A stretch of DNA of 64,000 bases from Modestobacter sp. VKM Ac-2986 (GCF_026967795.1 NZ_JAPVBH010000001.1:547028-611027), one strand, 5' to 3'; counted from the first letter of the stretch, positions 1 to 7,467 are shown. Program-made: numbers and translations. Notes: generated from the letters alone by a model not told the origin.

Positions 1-216
1 GCCGCCGACGTCGGCGACTGGGCCAGCCTGGTGACCGGCCTGCCGGAGACGATCATCGAGGACGGCTACATCACGGTGCCCGACGGCCCCGGCCTCGGTT
101 TCGAGGGCATCAACGAGGAGGCGTTCCGCGCCCGGCTCGACGCCAGCGATCCGCTCTTCTTCTCCGAGACCGCGCACTGGGACTCGGAGTGGAGCTACGA
201 CCGGCCGTGGGGATGA
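1..216 (+). CDS. Enolase-superfamily dehydratase, C-terminal fragment
   Basis: The reading frame is open from the first base of the window and ends in TGA, giving the last 71 residues of a protein that starts outside. The segment GYITVPDGPGLGFEGINEEAF is typical of the C-terminus of mandelate racemase/muconate-lactonizing and sugar-acid dehydratase members of the enolase superfamily, where the chain folds back onto the capping domain. These enzymes abstract a proton alpha to a carboxylate with Mg2+. The catalytic residues are upstream, so the substrate cannot be inferred. It is followed by a terminator-like hairpin and then the attL end of the genomic island, so it is chromosomal flank and not part of the element. 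Confidence 0.7.
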   Translation, partial: AADVGDWASLVTGLPETIIEDGYITVPDGPGLGFEGINEEAFRARLDASDPLFFSETAHWDSEWSYDRPWG

Positions 217-224
217 GCTGACCC

Positions 225-266
225 GCTCGGCCCCGCGGCGGCGCTCATCGCCGGCCGGGGCCGAGC
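225..266 (+). terminator. Hairpin after the dehydratase gene
   Basis: GCTCGGCCCC at 225-234 pairs with GGGGCCGAGC at 257-266, and the loop contains a second GC stem. It lies 9 bases after the stop codon. No T-run follows, as is usual in high-GC actinobacteria. Confidence 0.5.
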
Positions 267-283
267 GCTCGGCATGAGCTCCG

Positions 284-329
284 TGGAGCGGGTGACGAGA
301 ATCGAACTCGCACTGTCAGCTTGGGAAGC
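284..329 (-). repeat. attL: partial tRNA-Gly copy, 46-bp direct repeat
   Basis: These 46 bases are identical to 5761-5806. On the minus strand they encode the 3' half of tRNA-Gly(CCC), from the anticodon loop to the encoded CCA. Identity stops at base 330, so there is no 5' half here and this copy cannot make a tRNA. Confidence 0.88.
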
Positions 330-380
330 AGCGTGTTCATCCTGCGGCTCGTCTGTGTCCTTGCTGGTCAGCAACGAGAC

Positions 381-410
381 AGGGCCCCGGACCTAGTCGT
401 CCGGGGCCCT
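381..410 (-). terminator. Terminator of the integrase gene
   Basis: AGGGCCCCGGA at 381-391 pairs perfectly with TCCGGGGCCCT at 400-410 around an 8-nt loop. It lies just downstream of the integrase stop codon on the minus strand and would also block read-in across attL. Confidence 0.7.
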
Positions 411-426
411 GTGTGTCACTTGTGTG

Positions 427-1590
427 TCACTGCGCCCGGGTGCCGATCGGGGTCACCGTGCCGCTGGTGGTCGCCGTCAGCAGCATCGCGGAGATCTTCG
501 CGGCCAGCGCGGTGTCCCGGTCGGCGGTGGAGCGCTGGTAGCGCAGCGCAGCGTCCGGGGAGCTGTGCCCCAGTCGGATCATCAGCTCCTTGAGCGTGCC
601 GCCCGCCAGCCCAGCCATCGTGGCTGCGGTGGCCCGGGTGTCGTGGAAGGTCACGCCGGTGATGCCAGCGGCGGCGAGCGCCGGGCCCCAGACCTTCTTG
701 TGCCAGTTGCCGTTGTTGAGCGCGCCGCCCTTGGGGCCGGTGAACACCAACGCGTCCGGCTCCGGGCCGACGTAGGTGTTCAGGTGCTCGACCAGCACCG
801 GCATGACATGCGGCGGTACAGCCACCTCCCGGTGCGATGCCCGGGACTTGGTCCTGCCGACCACCCTGCCCTCCCCGGGCACCTGCGCGGCGGCCTGGTG
901 GACGAGGACGCGACCGTGCAGCAGGTCGACGTGGCGGCGCTGGAGCGCGCCCAGCTCGCCGAACCGCAGCCCGACGTGGGCGCCGATCACGGCGACGGCC
1001 CGCCAGCGGGGCTCCATCGCGGCCAGGATGCGCGCCAGGTCCGGCAGTGAGATCGGCGGGCGCTCCCGGCGGGGCTCCTCCCCGGCGCCACGGATCACGC
1101 ACGGGTTGACCTTGACCAGGTCGTCCTCGACGGCGGTGGCGAGCGCGGCTCGGAGCAGCCGGTAGCACTTGGCGGCGGTGGACCGGCCGGGTCCATCCTG
1201 CCCGGTCATCGCCTCGTGCCACCGGCGCACGCGCTCCTTGGTGAGGTGGCGCAGCTCGACGTGCCCTAGCGCCGGGCCGATGTGCTTGCTGAGCTGGTGG
1301 CAGTACAGGGCGGCGGTCCGAGGGGCCAGCGGCTCGCCACGGACCGTGCGGTGGGTGATCCACGACGCCAGGTAGGCGTCCAGGCGGACGGCCCCGGCCC
1401 GGGGGTCCACGTAGTCGCCACGGGACAGGTCGGCCTGGGCCCGCGCCAGGGCCTGGACAGCCTGGGTCTTGGTGGCGAAGGTGCGAGACCGGACCTTGCC
1501 ATCGTTGTCCCGGTAGCGGATGCGCCACCGGCCCGACGGGAGCTGCTCGATCGAGCCGAAATCGCGGCGCTTGTTGGTCTTGCTGGTCAT
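427..1590 (-). CDS. Tyrosine-recombinase integrase
   Basis: Site-specific recombinase that would integrate the island at tRNA-Gly. With the ATG at 1590 it has 387 residues. An AP2-like arm-binding N-terminus (about 10-60) contains the pattern GSIEQLPSGRWRIRYRD. A SAM-like core-binding domain (about 70-165) is followed by the catalytic domain. The full catalytic set is visible: R209 (GLRFGE), K248, H316 and R319 (HDTR), H342 (LGHSS) and Y351 (LRYQR). The frame extends 15 codons further to 1635, but MTSKTNKRRDFG starts like the family and has a weak AGGGAC upstream. The gene lies about 100 bp inside attL and reads towards it. It looks intact, so the element may still be able to integrate. Confidence 0.88.
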   Translation of the reverse strand: MTSKTNKRRDFGSIEQLPSGRWRIRYRDNDGKVRSRTFATKTQAVQALARAQADLSRGDYVDPRAGAVRLDAYLASWITHRTVRGEPLAPRTAALYCHQLSKHIGPALGHVELRHLTKERVRRWHEAMTGQDGPGRSTAAKCYRLLRAALATAVEDDLVKVNPCVIRGAGEEPRRERPPISLPDLARILAAMEPRWRAVAVIGAHVGLRFGELGALQRRHVDLLHGRVLVHQAAAQVPGEGRVVGRTKSRASHREVAVPPHVMPVLVEHLNTYVGPEPDALVFTGPKGGALNNGNWHKKVWGPALAAAGITGVTFHDTRATAATMAGLAGGTLKELMIRLGHSSPDAALRYQRSTADRDTALAAKISAMLLTATTSGTVTPIGTRAQ

Positions 1591-1829
1591 CGCGGTGTCC
1601 CTGGAGTTGAGGAAGCTGACAGTGCCTCTACGCACTCCGGAGCACCGGCGACAACCTGCGTGTGGCCGGAGAAGGTTGAACCTGCGTGCGCTGCTGCGCT
1701 AGGGGCTCACTGTCAGACCGCCGCCCGGCCCACCGACGGTGTCCACCGGCTCCCCGGATCGCGGCATACCAGCCGGCCCCGCATCTCGATCAAGCGCAGG
1801 ACCCCCACCGGCCCGGCCGAGGTCCTGAG

Positions 1830-2642
1830 CTACTCCTGATACTCCGGGTCGATCCACGGCCGGACGGCCAGGGCTACGGCCTCGTACATCCGGCTCAGCT
1901 CGGTGAAGTTGAGGTCTCGGCCTTTGTGGTCGCGGAAGACCACGGTGAGGGGCCAGTTCAGCTTGACCAAGAACTCGTCAGGCGCGGGACCCACGAACCG
2001 GAAGCGGGTGAACTCGTCGCCTCGGGCTAGCAGCGCACTCCGAGCAGGCGTCCAGATAATCTGCACTTGCGTGCTTGTGGGGAGGACCGATAGCACCTCC
2101 TGGTCGGCATCGGGGGCGGTGTAGGGGATGGCGGCGTGGAGCATCTGGTGCTTGTCGGCGTTGTTCACCCGCCCCACCAGCGCGAGCGGGTGCTGAGTGG
2201 GGTCGTCGGCGTGGAACGGCTGGACATCGTGAATCAGGTCGAGGTCTTCCCGCGTCACACCGGCCAGTGGCCCTTCTGCTGGCCACAGGTCTGTCACCGA
2301 GGCCGTCCACTCGTTGATGTGGGTGGTCAGCGGGAACTTGTGGTGGCTCTTCGGGGTGCCGCCGTTGCGCACGACCAGCGCGGTCACGAGGTTGTCCAGC
2401 GCGCTCCGTGCGTTGTGGGCGAACTCGCCGAGCGTGAGGCTCATCGCGGGATGTGGCTCGGCTGTTGGTTCGTAGATCGAGGAGAACGAGCCGTCGGCGT
2501 TGGCCTCGGGGCGAGCCTCGGTCGGCGAGCTGAGCACCCGGTCGATCTCCTCCGTCAGACCCTCGGACAGCACGCGGGCCCGGTAGACCTTGAGGGCTAC
2601 GCCGAGGAGGACCTCGGCTGGGTCGATCTTGTGAGTCGCCAC
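1830..2642 (-). CDS. Uncharacterised 270-aa cargo protein
   Basis: I do not recognise a named family. The protein is soluble and acidic, with no signal peptide or membrane segment. The central stretch LGEFAHNARSALDNLVTALV (about residues 71-90), followed by NGG and a KFPL element, resembles a motif I have seen in short hypothetical proteins from actinobacteria and proteobacteria. A later segment, VGRVNNADKHQML, contains a conserved-looking N-x-D-K-H that could be a functional site. The gene is intact and sits between the integrase and the membrane-protein gene, same strand, 116 bp downstream of the latter. Cargo of the island; role unknown. Confidence 0.7.
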   Translation of the reverse strand: MATHKIDPAEVLLGVALKVYRARVLSEGLTEEIDRVLSSPTEARPEANADGSFSSIYEPTAEPHPAMSLTLGEFAHNARSALDNLVTALVVRNGGTPKSHHKFPLTTHINEWTASVTDLWPAEGPLAGVTREDLDLIHDVQPFHADDPTQHPLALVGRVNNADKHQMLHAAIPYTAPDADQEVLSVLPTSTQVQIIWTPARSALLARGDEFTRFRFVGPAPDEFLVKLNWPLTVVFRDHKGRDLNFTELSRMYEAVALAVRPWIDPEYQE

Positions 2643-2758
2643 GTACCGACCATCACGGCCACCCGGGCACGAGTGCTGGAGGCTCGCCGGTCGGCGACTA
2701 CGTGGCGGCTCAGGCCCTGCGTGCGGCGGTCTCGTCGTCCAGGGCTGCCGAGGTTGAG

Positions 2759-3418
2759 CTACCCCTGTAGCTCTCGGGGCGATTCGCGCTCGGACTCCAT
2801 CTCACGCGTCCTACTCGCGGCCTCCCGGGCTGCACGAGCTTGCGCGAACAGGTCGGCGCTGGCGATCTCGTTCTCCCTGCGCGTCCGGTCTTCGTCTTCC
2901 CCATGGGTCACCTGCGCCAGGGCGCCCAGCAGCCACACAAGCCGAACCGCTCCGTGGCCGGTCAGCAGGAAGGCGAACATCCCGATCCACAGCGACGGCT
3001 CTGGTTGACCGCCCAACGCGAGACCGGCGCAGCCGACCGCGAGGAAGGCGCCTGCGAACGCCACCGCGATGACCGAGATCCAGTTGGCATGCAGCCGCCG
3101 CCCGCCCGACTGCCGAAGCCGCCGGAGCCGGGTGCTGTCCCCGAGCCCAAAGATGATCACCACGCCAGAGAAGCCTCCGACCATCGCGGCCAGCGCGGCG
3201 ACGCCAAGATGGAGGGTCATGACGTGGTCCGGGTCCGCGACGGAGTCGATGAGCCACGGGACGTTGACGTGGTGCCACTTCCAGGTGGCCAGCCAGTAGG
3301 CGACCACTGCCAGTCCGAGACCGGTGTTGACGACGGTCGGGAAGTCCTGCGCGAATCCCTTGAGCTGACGGATCTTCTGGGTGACGCGCGAGGGTTCGTT
3401 CGTGTTCTCCTCGCTCAC
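2759..3418 (-). CDS. Four-helix membrane protein, possible RexB-like partner
   Basis: The 219-residue product has four predicted membrane segments at about 29-46, 69-92, 113-136 and 142-168. A charged, helical C-terminal tail (about 172-219) is rich in Arg and Glu. I chose the GTG at 3418 because AGGAGGTGACC lies immediately before it. An alternative GTG at 3442 would overlap the upstream gene and lacks such a site. The ribosome site overlaps the stop codon of the 301-aa gene, so the two are translationally linked. A soluble protein followed by a four-helix membrane protein is the layout of the phage RexA/RexB exclusion pair. I see no direct sequence signature, so function is inference. Confidence 0.6.
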   Translation of the reverse strand: MSEENTNEPSRVTQKIRQLKGFAQDFPTVVNTGLGLAVVAYWLATWKWHHVNVPWLIDSVADPDHVMTLHLGVAALAAMVGGFSGVVIIFGLGDSTRLRRLRQSGGRRLHANWISVIAVAFAGAFLAVGCAGLALGGQPEPSLWIGMFAFLLTGHGAVRLVWLLGALAQVTHGEDEDRTRRENEIASADLFAQARAAREAASRTREMESERESPRELQG

Positions 3419-3428
3419 GGTCACCTCC

Positions 3429-4334
3429 TCAGTGTTCTCCACGGAACTGCTTGATGGCGTCCTGCATACCCTTCAGCACCGACTGTTCGGTGGGGCTCTG
3501 ACCCTCCGGCACGTCGAACTTCGCGGTGTAGGTGAGGCGGTCGTTGATCAGCTGGTGGATCTCGGTCTTGATCTTGTCGTCCCGCTGAACCTCCAGGTTC
3601 ACCTCGGCGCTCTCAGCCCACCCGCCCGTCCAGATCTCACGGGCCGCCTCCAGCAGCTCGACCCGGCTGGGCTGGCTCCCGCTCGCGTGGCCGAAGCTCC
3701 ACGTCATCTCCACCGACAGGTCGCTCGGTGTCACTTGAGAGGAGGCGCGCACCGCACGCATGAGGCGACCAGGCAGGTTCTCCGGCAGATCCCGGCCCGG
3801 CGCGACCCGCACCTGCACCCGGGTTGCGCCGGTGGAGTTGGCGAGCTTGTCGGTCATCTTCTTGTCGAACAGAGGCGCGAGGGTGAGCGTGTTGTCCGTG
3901 GGGAAGAAGCCCAGCGCCATGTTGAGCCAGTACTCGATCGCCTGGATCCGGGTCCCCCCGGTCACGGGGCTCATCACCGCGACGTAGTTGGTCGTCCCGA
4001 AGGGGAGGACCAGGGTCGGCTCGGAGATCAGGTCCCCGACCTGCGCGGGCTGGAGCGGGCCGAGGATGCCCGACCCGGGCCGGAAGCCGTCGGGGTGATC
4101 GGCGGCCGGGCGGAGCCGCCCGACGTAGATGTAGGGCGTCGCCGGGGACACCGGATCACGGTTCTCGCCGTAGTACCGGACGCCCCGGTAGGTGTGGTTC
4201 CGGTCAGCCTCGGCCAGGTCGTTGATGTCCTTCCGGGCCTCCTTCCAGAACTCGCCGGAGATGGTCTGGCGCTGGCCCTGCTGGTTCCGGATGAGCGGCT
4301 CGTAGAAGCGGACCATCTTGCTGACCTGTGACAC
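3429..4334 (-). CDS. Soluble 301-aa protein, possible RexA-like sensor
   Basis: Intact protein with no membrane segment or signal peptide, starting at GTG 4334 behind GGGGAG. The order of elements recalls, by eye and from memory, lambda RexA: an early aromatic start (VRFYEPL), a central beta-rich block beginning at about EPTLVLPFGTTNYVAVMSPV, a helix, then TLAPLFDKKMTDKL and a charged strand RVQVRVAP. It could instead belong to one of the poorly characterised DUF families of about 300 aa. It is the first gene of a two-gene operon with the four-helix membrane protein, 10 bases apart, inside a tRNA-borne island. That context is typical of abortive-infection modules. Function is unproven. Confidence 0.55.
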   Translation of the reverse strand: MSQVSKMVRFYEPLIRNQQGQRQTISGEFWKEARKDINDLAEADRNHTYRGVRYYGENRDPVSPATPYIYVGRLRPAADHPDGFRPGSGILGPLQPAQVGDLISEPTLVLPFGTTNYVAVMSPVTGGTRIQAIEYWLNMALGFFPTDNTLTLAPLFDKKMTDKLANSTGATRVQVRVAPGRDLPENLPGRLMRAVRASSQVTPSDLSVEMTWSFGHASGSQPSRVELLEAAREIWTGGWAESAEVNLEVQRDDKIKTEIHQLINDRLTYTAKFDVPEGQSPTEQSVLKGMQDAIKQFRGEH

Positions 4335-4380
4335 GTTGCTCCCCGCTTGACGGTGACGACCCGGCGCAGTCTCCCCGGCG

Positions 4381-4396
4381 GTTGACGAACGTCAAC
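4381..4396. promoter_or_regulatory. Palindrome between divergent cargo genes
   Basis: GTTGACG-AA-CGTCAAC has 7-bp perfect arms. It lies in the 237-bp divergent intergenic region between the 301-aa protein and the Ymh protein, a natural operator position. No regulator gene is present in the island, so a chromosomal or integrase-type protein would have to bind it. Confidence 0.4.
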
Positions 4397-4447
4397 GTCA
4401 CCGTGCGCCCATCTGGAACCGGATCGTTACCTAGCGTTCGGATGCTG

Positions 4448-4466
4448 TCATCTCGGGACGAGATGA
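4448..4466. promoter_or_regulatory. Second palindrome in the divergent region
   Basis: TCATCTCG-GGA-CGAGATGA has 8-bp perfect arms and lies about 105 bp upstream of the Ymh-type gene. It differs in sequence from the palindrome at 4381-4396, so two different binding activities, or a transcript hairpin, are possible. Confidence 0.4.
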
Positions 4467-4571
4467 TGCCTAGGGCGACGTCCTCCTGCCCGCAGGAAGC
4501 CCGCCCGTAGCCTCGTGCCCTCGGCCGCCACGTGACTCCTGCCGGCGCCGATCCAACGACGAGGAGAGCGC

Positions 4572-5300
4572 GTGGCCGGGCTGAACGCTGAGTGGGCACT
4601 GGGGGAGCTGCGCCAGTTCCTATGGCTGTCCGAGTTCAACAACCCGAACAACAGCACGGTGATCTCTGGCCGCCGCTCCAACCTCAACAGTCACGAGATG
4701 ATCGCCGAGCAGGCTCAAGTAGTTGAGCTGATCTTCGCCCAGGTCCTTCCTCGTTGGCGCGAGGACGTGCCCTCCGACCGCAACAAGACGGTCAACCGGT
4801 GGACGCAGCATCGTGAGGCAGCGAGCCGTGCCCTAGCCGCGATACAGCGCCAGGAGGAGATCCGGGCCAACCTCGGTGACGATGCGCCAGACCTCTCCGC
4901 TGCCAGCATGCACGCGTGGGTCTGGGACGGGGCGCGGTCGCTCTGGAGCACCGGGCACTACCGCGACGCCGTCGGCGCAGCGGCCCGGCGGGTCAACGCC
5001 GAGGTGCAGAACAAGGTGGGGCGGCGGGACCTCTCTGAGGCCAAGCTCTTCCAGTCGGTGTTCTCGCCCAACCCGGGCAGCGCCACCGAGCCCCGGCTCC
5101 GGATCATCCCGGACGACGGCGGGGCCACCTACAAGAACGTCCACCGGGGTGCGCTGATGATCGCGGACGGCTGGTTCGCTGCGGTGCGGAACCCGGTGGC
5201 CCACGACGTAGGCGAACTGGGTGAGAACGAAGCCCTGGAGCAACTCGCTGCCCTCAGCATGCTGGCGCGGTGGGCGGACTCCGCCACGATTGAGCGCTGA
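4572..5300 (+). CDS. Ymh-type (TIGR02391 family) protein with HEPN-like motif
   Basis: The C-terminal half (about residues 110-240) matches what I know of the TIGR02391/Ymh family: MHAWVWDGARSLWSTGHYRDA, NAEVQNKVGRRDLSEAKLF, then RNPVAHD and EALEQLAALSMLARW. The RNPVAH element (R206 to H211) fits the Rx4-6H active-site motif of HEPN ribonucleases, so RNA cleavage or toxin activity is plausible but unproven. Start is GTG 4572 with GAGGAG five bases upstream. It is transcribed away from the soluble/membrane pair across a region with two palindromes. Ymh-type proteins occur in phage and defence-rich islands. It could be a third component of the neighbouring module or an independent gene. Confidence 0.75.
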   Translation: MAGLNAEWALGELRQFLWLSEFNNPNNSTVISGRRSNLNSHEMIAEQAQVVELIFAQVLPRWREDVPSDRNKTVNRWTQHREAASRALAAIQRQEEIRANLGDDAPDLSAASMHAWVWDGARSLWSTGHYRDAVGAAARRVNAEVQNKVGRRDLSEAKLFQSVFSPNPGSATEPRLRIIPDDGGATYKNVHRGALMIADGWFAAVRNPVAHDVGELGENEALEQLAALSMLARWADSATIER

Positions 5301-5344
5301 GGACCGGCGCCCGTCCAGCGGGGCGCTACGTGACGGCTCGGGGC

Positions 5345-5497
5345 CTACGCGGTGGCCTGATCGAGCACGCGGTAGATCGTGGCGCGGCTGGCGCCGACGG
5401 CCTTGCTGATCTCCGAGATCGTCACGCCGCTGTTGCGCATGAGCTGGGCGGTCTTGACCTGCTCAGGGCTGAGAGCCCGGGGGCGGCCGGTGTGCTG
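5345..5497 (-). pseudogene. Serine-recombinase C-terminal HTH remnant
   Basis: On the minus strand, translation ending at the TAG at 5347-5345 gives the resolvase/invertase tail GRPRALSPEQVKTAQLMRNS, then GVTISEISKAVGASRATIYR and VL. This is the DNA-binding helix-turn-helix of a small serine recombinase. The catalytic domain is absent, and the frame upstream of about 5480 does not continue into recognisable recombinase sequence. The 5' limit is approximate. It is a decayed fragment near attR, left by an earlier mobile-element event. The rest of 5301-5760 holds no gene I can support. Confidence 0.7.
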
Positions 5498-5760
5498 ACC
5501 CGGTCTTGGCGGCCTTTGTGGTGTTCCGAGTGGAGGGCATGGGACTGCTACGCGGTTCTCGGGTTCTCAGACAACCTGAGTGGTCCGGAGTGCCATCGGG
5601 GGCGCGACGCCGCTCGGTGACCGTGTCGCCAGCATGTCCTTGCCGTGTCACAACGGGGGATCACTCCAGATCACTCAAGGGCCCTGGAGACCACTCTGGC
5701 CCGGCAGCCGGATGTCCGGTCTGACCAGGCCAGTTGGGGTTGCTGCGCCGGTAGGGCGCT

Positions 5761-5806
5761 TGGAGCGGGTGACGAGAATCGAACTCGCACTGTCAGCTTG
5801 GGAAGC
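5761..5806 (-). repeat. attR: 46-bp direct repeat inside tRNA-Gly
   Basis: Identical to 284-329. It covers the tRNA from the anticodon loop to the 3' CCA. Recombination between the copies would excise the island and leave one intact tRNA gene. Confidence 0.88.
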
Positions 5807-5834
5807 TGATGTTCTACCATTGAACTACACCCGC
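5761..5834 (-). tRNA. tRNA-Gly (anticodon CCC)
   Basis: The 74-nt gene folds into a standard cloverleaf. The acceptor stem is GCGGGTG/CACCCGC, the D stem GTTC/GAAC, the anticodon stem TCAGC/GCTGA with loop TTCCCAA, and the T stem GCGAG/CTCGT around TTCGATT. The discriminator is U and CCA is encoded. The anticodon CCC reads GGG glycine codons. The gene is complete and is the integration site of the island. Its 3' half was supplied by the element on integration. Confidence 0.95.
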
Positions 5835-5932
5835 GTCGGGCTCTCGCCCGTGACGAACAGCCTAGCAAGCCGCTGCTCGTGCCCGGGAGGTCCCTCCTCC
5901 GCCCGCCCCGTCGGCGGGTCGGGTGGCCGCGC

Positions 5933-6886
5933 TCAGCCCCGCATCTCGGCGAGGAAGCCGGTCATCTCCGTGCGCAGCTGCTCGGCCATCCGGGACAGGC
6001 CGGTGGTGTCGCCCGCCGGGCCGAGGGACGCCGAGCCGTCGACGGCCGCGGCGATCCCGTCGACCAGGCCGTTCATCTCGTCGACCGTCGTCCCGACGGT
6101 GCTCATGCCGGCGGCGACGTGGTCGCAGGCGGTGCGCATCGACTCGACCTGGGCGGTGATCCGGTCGGTGGCCCGGGCGGTCTCGTCGGCGAGGTCCTTG
6201 ACCTCGGAGGCGACGACGGCGAAGCCCTTGCCCGCCTCGCCGGCGCGGGCGGCCTCGATGGTCGCGTTGAGCGCCAGCAGCCGGGTCTGCGCGGCGACCG
6301 AGTCGATCATCGCCACGATGCCCTTGATCTCCGCCGAGGAGCGGGTCAGCGAGTCGATCGTGCCGCGGGCGGCCTGCACCTCGGTGCGCGCCGCGTCGGC
6401 GGCCTGGGTCAGGCCGGCGGCCGAGGCGGACAGCTCGGTCGAGGCGGTGGCGACCTGCTCGCTCATGCCCATCACGGCCGTCTCGAACTCGTCGGCCAGC
6501 CGCAGTCGCGCGTCCTGGGCCTCGGCGACCCGGTCGGCCGAGGAGTGCATGGCGGAGCGGGCGGCGTTGATGACCTCCGCTCCGCGGCGGTAGGCCCCCG
6601 ACAGCCCGGTGAGCAGCAGCCGGCGGTGGAACCGGCCCTCCGCGGCCGACGTCAGCGCTGCGCCGGCCTCGCGGACGAAGGCGTCGGAGACGTCGAGCAC
6701 GTGGTTGACGCTGTCGTGCAGCGAGGCCAGCTCGGGGACGTCGCAGGACCCGGGGACCGGGCGGCTGCGCGCCTCCAGGTCGCCGGCCGCGGCCCGCTCG
6801 CACGCGGCCGTCAGCTGCCGCACGAAGGCCCGGTAGACCTCCAGCTCCTCGGCCGGGGAGCGCCCACCGGTGACGCGGCGACGCAT
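5933..6886 (-). CDS. Cytoplasmic methyl-accepting chemotaxis-type signalling protein
   Basis: The 317-residue protein ends in the conserved chemoreceptor signalling hairpin. The tip at about 187-236 includes [20 protein letters not shown] and [18 protein letters not shown]. The N-terminal 160 residues are helical, without a membrane segment or periplasmic domain, so it is a soluble transducer. The ATG at 6886 is used here; a GTG at 6892 overlaps the stop of the upstream gene. That upstream gene encodes a lone PAS domain, so sensor and transducer appear to be split into two coupled genes. No chemotaxis kinase or CheW gene lies in the window. Confidence 0.85.
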   Translation of the reverse strand: MRRRVTGGRSPAEELEVYRAFVRQLTAACERAAAGDLEARSRPVPGSCDVPELASLHDSVNHVLDVSDAFVREAGAALTSAAEGRFHRRLLLTGLSGAYRRGAEVINAARSAMHSSADRVAEAQDARLRLADEFETAVMGMSEQVATASTELSASAAGLTQAADAARTEVQAARGTIDSLTRSSAEIKGIVAMIDSVAAQTRLLALNATIEAARAGEAGKGFAVVASEVKDLADETARATDRITAQVESMRTACDHVAAGMSTVGTTVDEMNGLVDGIAAAVDGSASLGPAGDTTGLSRMAEQLRTEMTGFLAEMRG

Positions 6887-6888
6887 GC

Positions 6889-7467
6889 TCACTGCTCCTC
6901 CCCGCCGATGACCGACCACACGAACTCCTCGTAGCCGGCGGCGCGGGAGGCGACCAGCTCCGCCAGCAGCCGGCTCGAGGCCTCGACCGCGGCGCGGCCG
7001 TTGGGGTGGCGGCGCTCCTCGGCGACCAGCTGGGCGTAGAGCGGCTTGACCGCCGCGACCGCCCGGGGCGAGGGGCTGCGCCGGTTGGAGTGATAGCCGA
7101 CGACCGTCCCGTCGGGGCCGGAGGACGGCGTCACGTGCGCGAGCACCCAGTAGTTCGCACCGTCGGCGGCCAGGTTGTCGATGTAGGCGAAGATCTCCTG
7201 CCCGGCGCCGAGGGTGTCCCAGAGCAGCTTGAACACCGCCCTGGGCATCTCCGGGTGCCGGATCAGGTTGTGCGGCTGGCCGACCACCTCGTCCAGGTCG
7301 TAGCCGCTGACCCGCAGGAAGACGTCGTTGGCGTAGGTGATCACCCCACGCAGGTCGGTCTTGGAGACGATCAGCTCGTCGGCTGCGAACCTCCGCTCGA
7401 CCCCGCTGGGCCGGACGGCCTGCCGCCTCGGTCGGGTGTCCCCGGGCGCTGGTGCCGTTGCCACCAC
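6889..7467 (-). CDS. PAS-domain sensor protein, Aer-like
   Basis: A single PAS domain fills about residues 25-140. Typical elements are [44 protein letters not shown] and [10 protein letters not shown]. This PAS type occurs at the N-terminus of aerotaxis receptors, where it binds FAD, but the cofactor is not proven here. I start it at GTG 7467 behind AGGAGGGGGCGAC; the open frame continues to 7626 without family resemblance. Its stop lies 3 bases before the ATG of the chemoreceptor-type gene, and a GTG alternative would overlap it, so the pair should be co-translated. Product 192 aa. Confidence 0.82.
   Translation of the reverse strand: MVATAPAPGDTRPRRQAVRPSGVERRFAADELIVSKTDLRGVITYANDVFLRVSGYDLDEVVGQPHNLIRHPEMPRAVFKLLWDTLGAGQEIFAYIDNLAADGANYWVLAHVTPSSGPDGTVVGYHSNRRSPSPRAVAAVKPLYAQLVAEERRHPNGRAAVEASSRLLAELVASRAAGYEEFVWSVIGGEEQ

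Larger units (their letters stand above)
284..5806. mobile_element. 5.5-kb genomic island integrated in tRNA-Gly(CCC)
   Basis: The island is bounded by two identical 46-bp direct repeats. The right copy is the 3' half of a complete tRNA-Gly gene and the left copy is an isolated 3' half. A tyrosine recombinase gene sits directly inside the left repeat, the usual arrangement for tRNA-targeting integrative elements. Cargo in order: integrase, 270-aa unknown protein, four-helix membrane protein, 301-aa soluble protein, divergent Ymh/HEPN protein, serine-recombinase remnant. No structural phage genes, replication gene, relaxase or recognisable excisionase is visible, so it is a small integrase-borne cargo island that probably depends on other functions, or a decayed relic, for movement. 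Confidence 0.85.

Noticed and set aside
284-329. Second tRNA-Gly gene
   Set aside because: Only the 3' half is present; the D arm and 5' acceptor strand are missing. It is attL.
1591-1829. Excisionase gene between integrase and the 270-aa gene
   Set aside because: No small basic frame with a ribosome site or HTH pattern is visible in this gap.
3760-3987. 75-aa frame on the plus strand inside the 301-aa gene
   Set aside because: No ribosome site and no homology; the opposite frame is a coherent protein with coupled translation.
5671-5868. 65-aa open frame across the tRNA-Gly gene (contains CSSMVEHQLPKL)
   Set aside because: This peptide pattern is the well-known false translation of a tRNA gene and its 3' flank; the DNA folds as tRNA-Gly.
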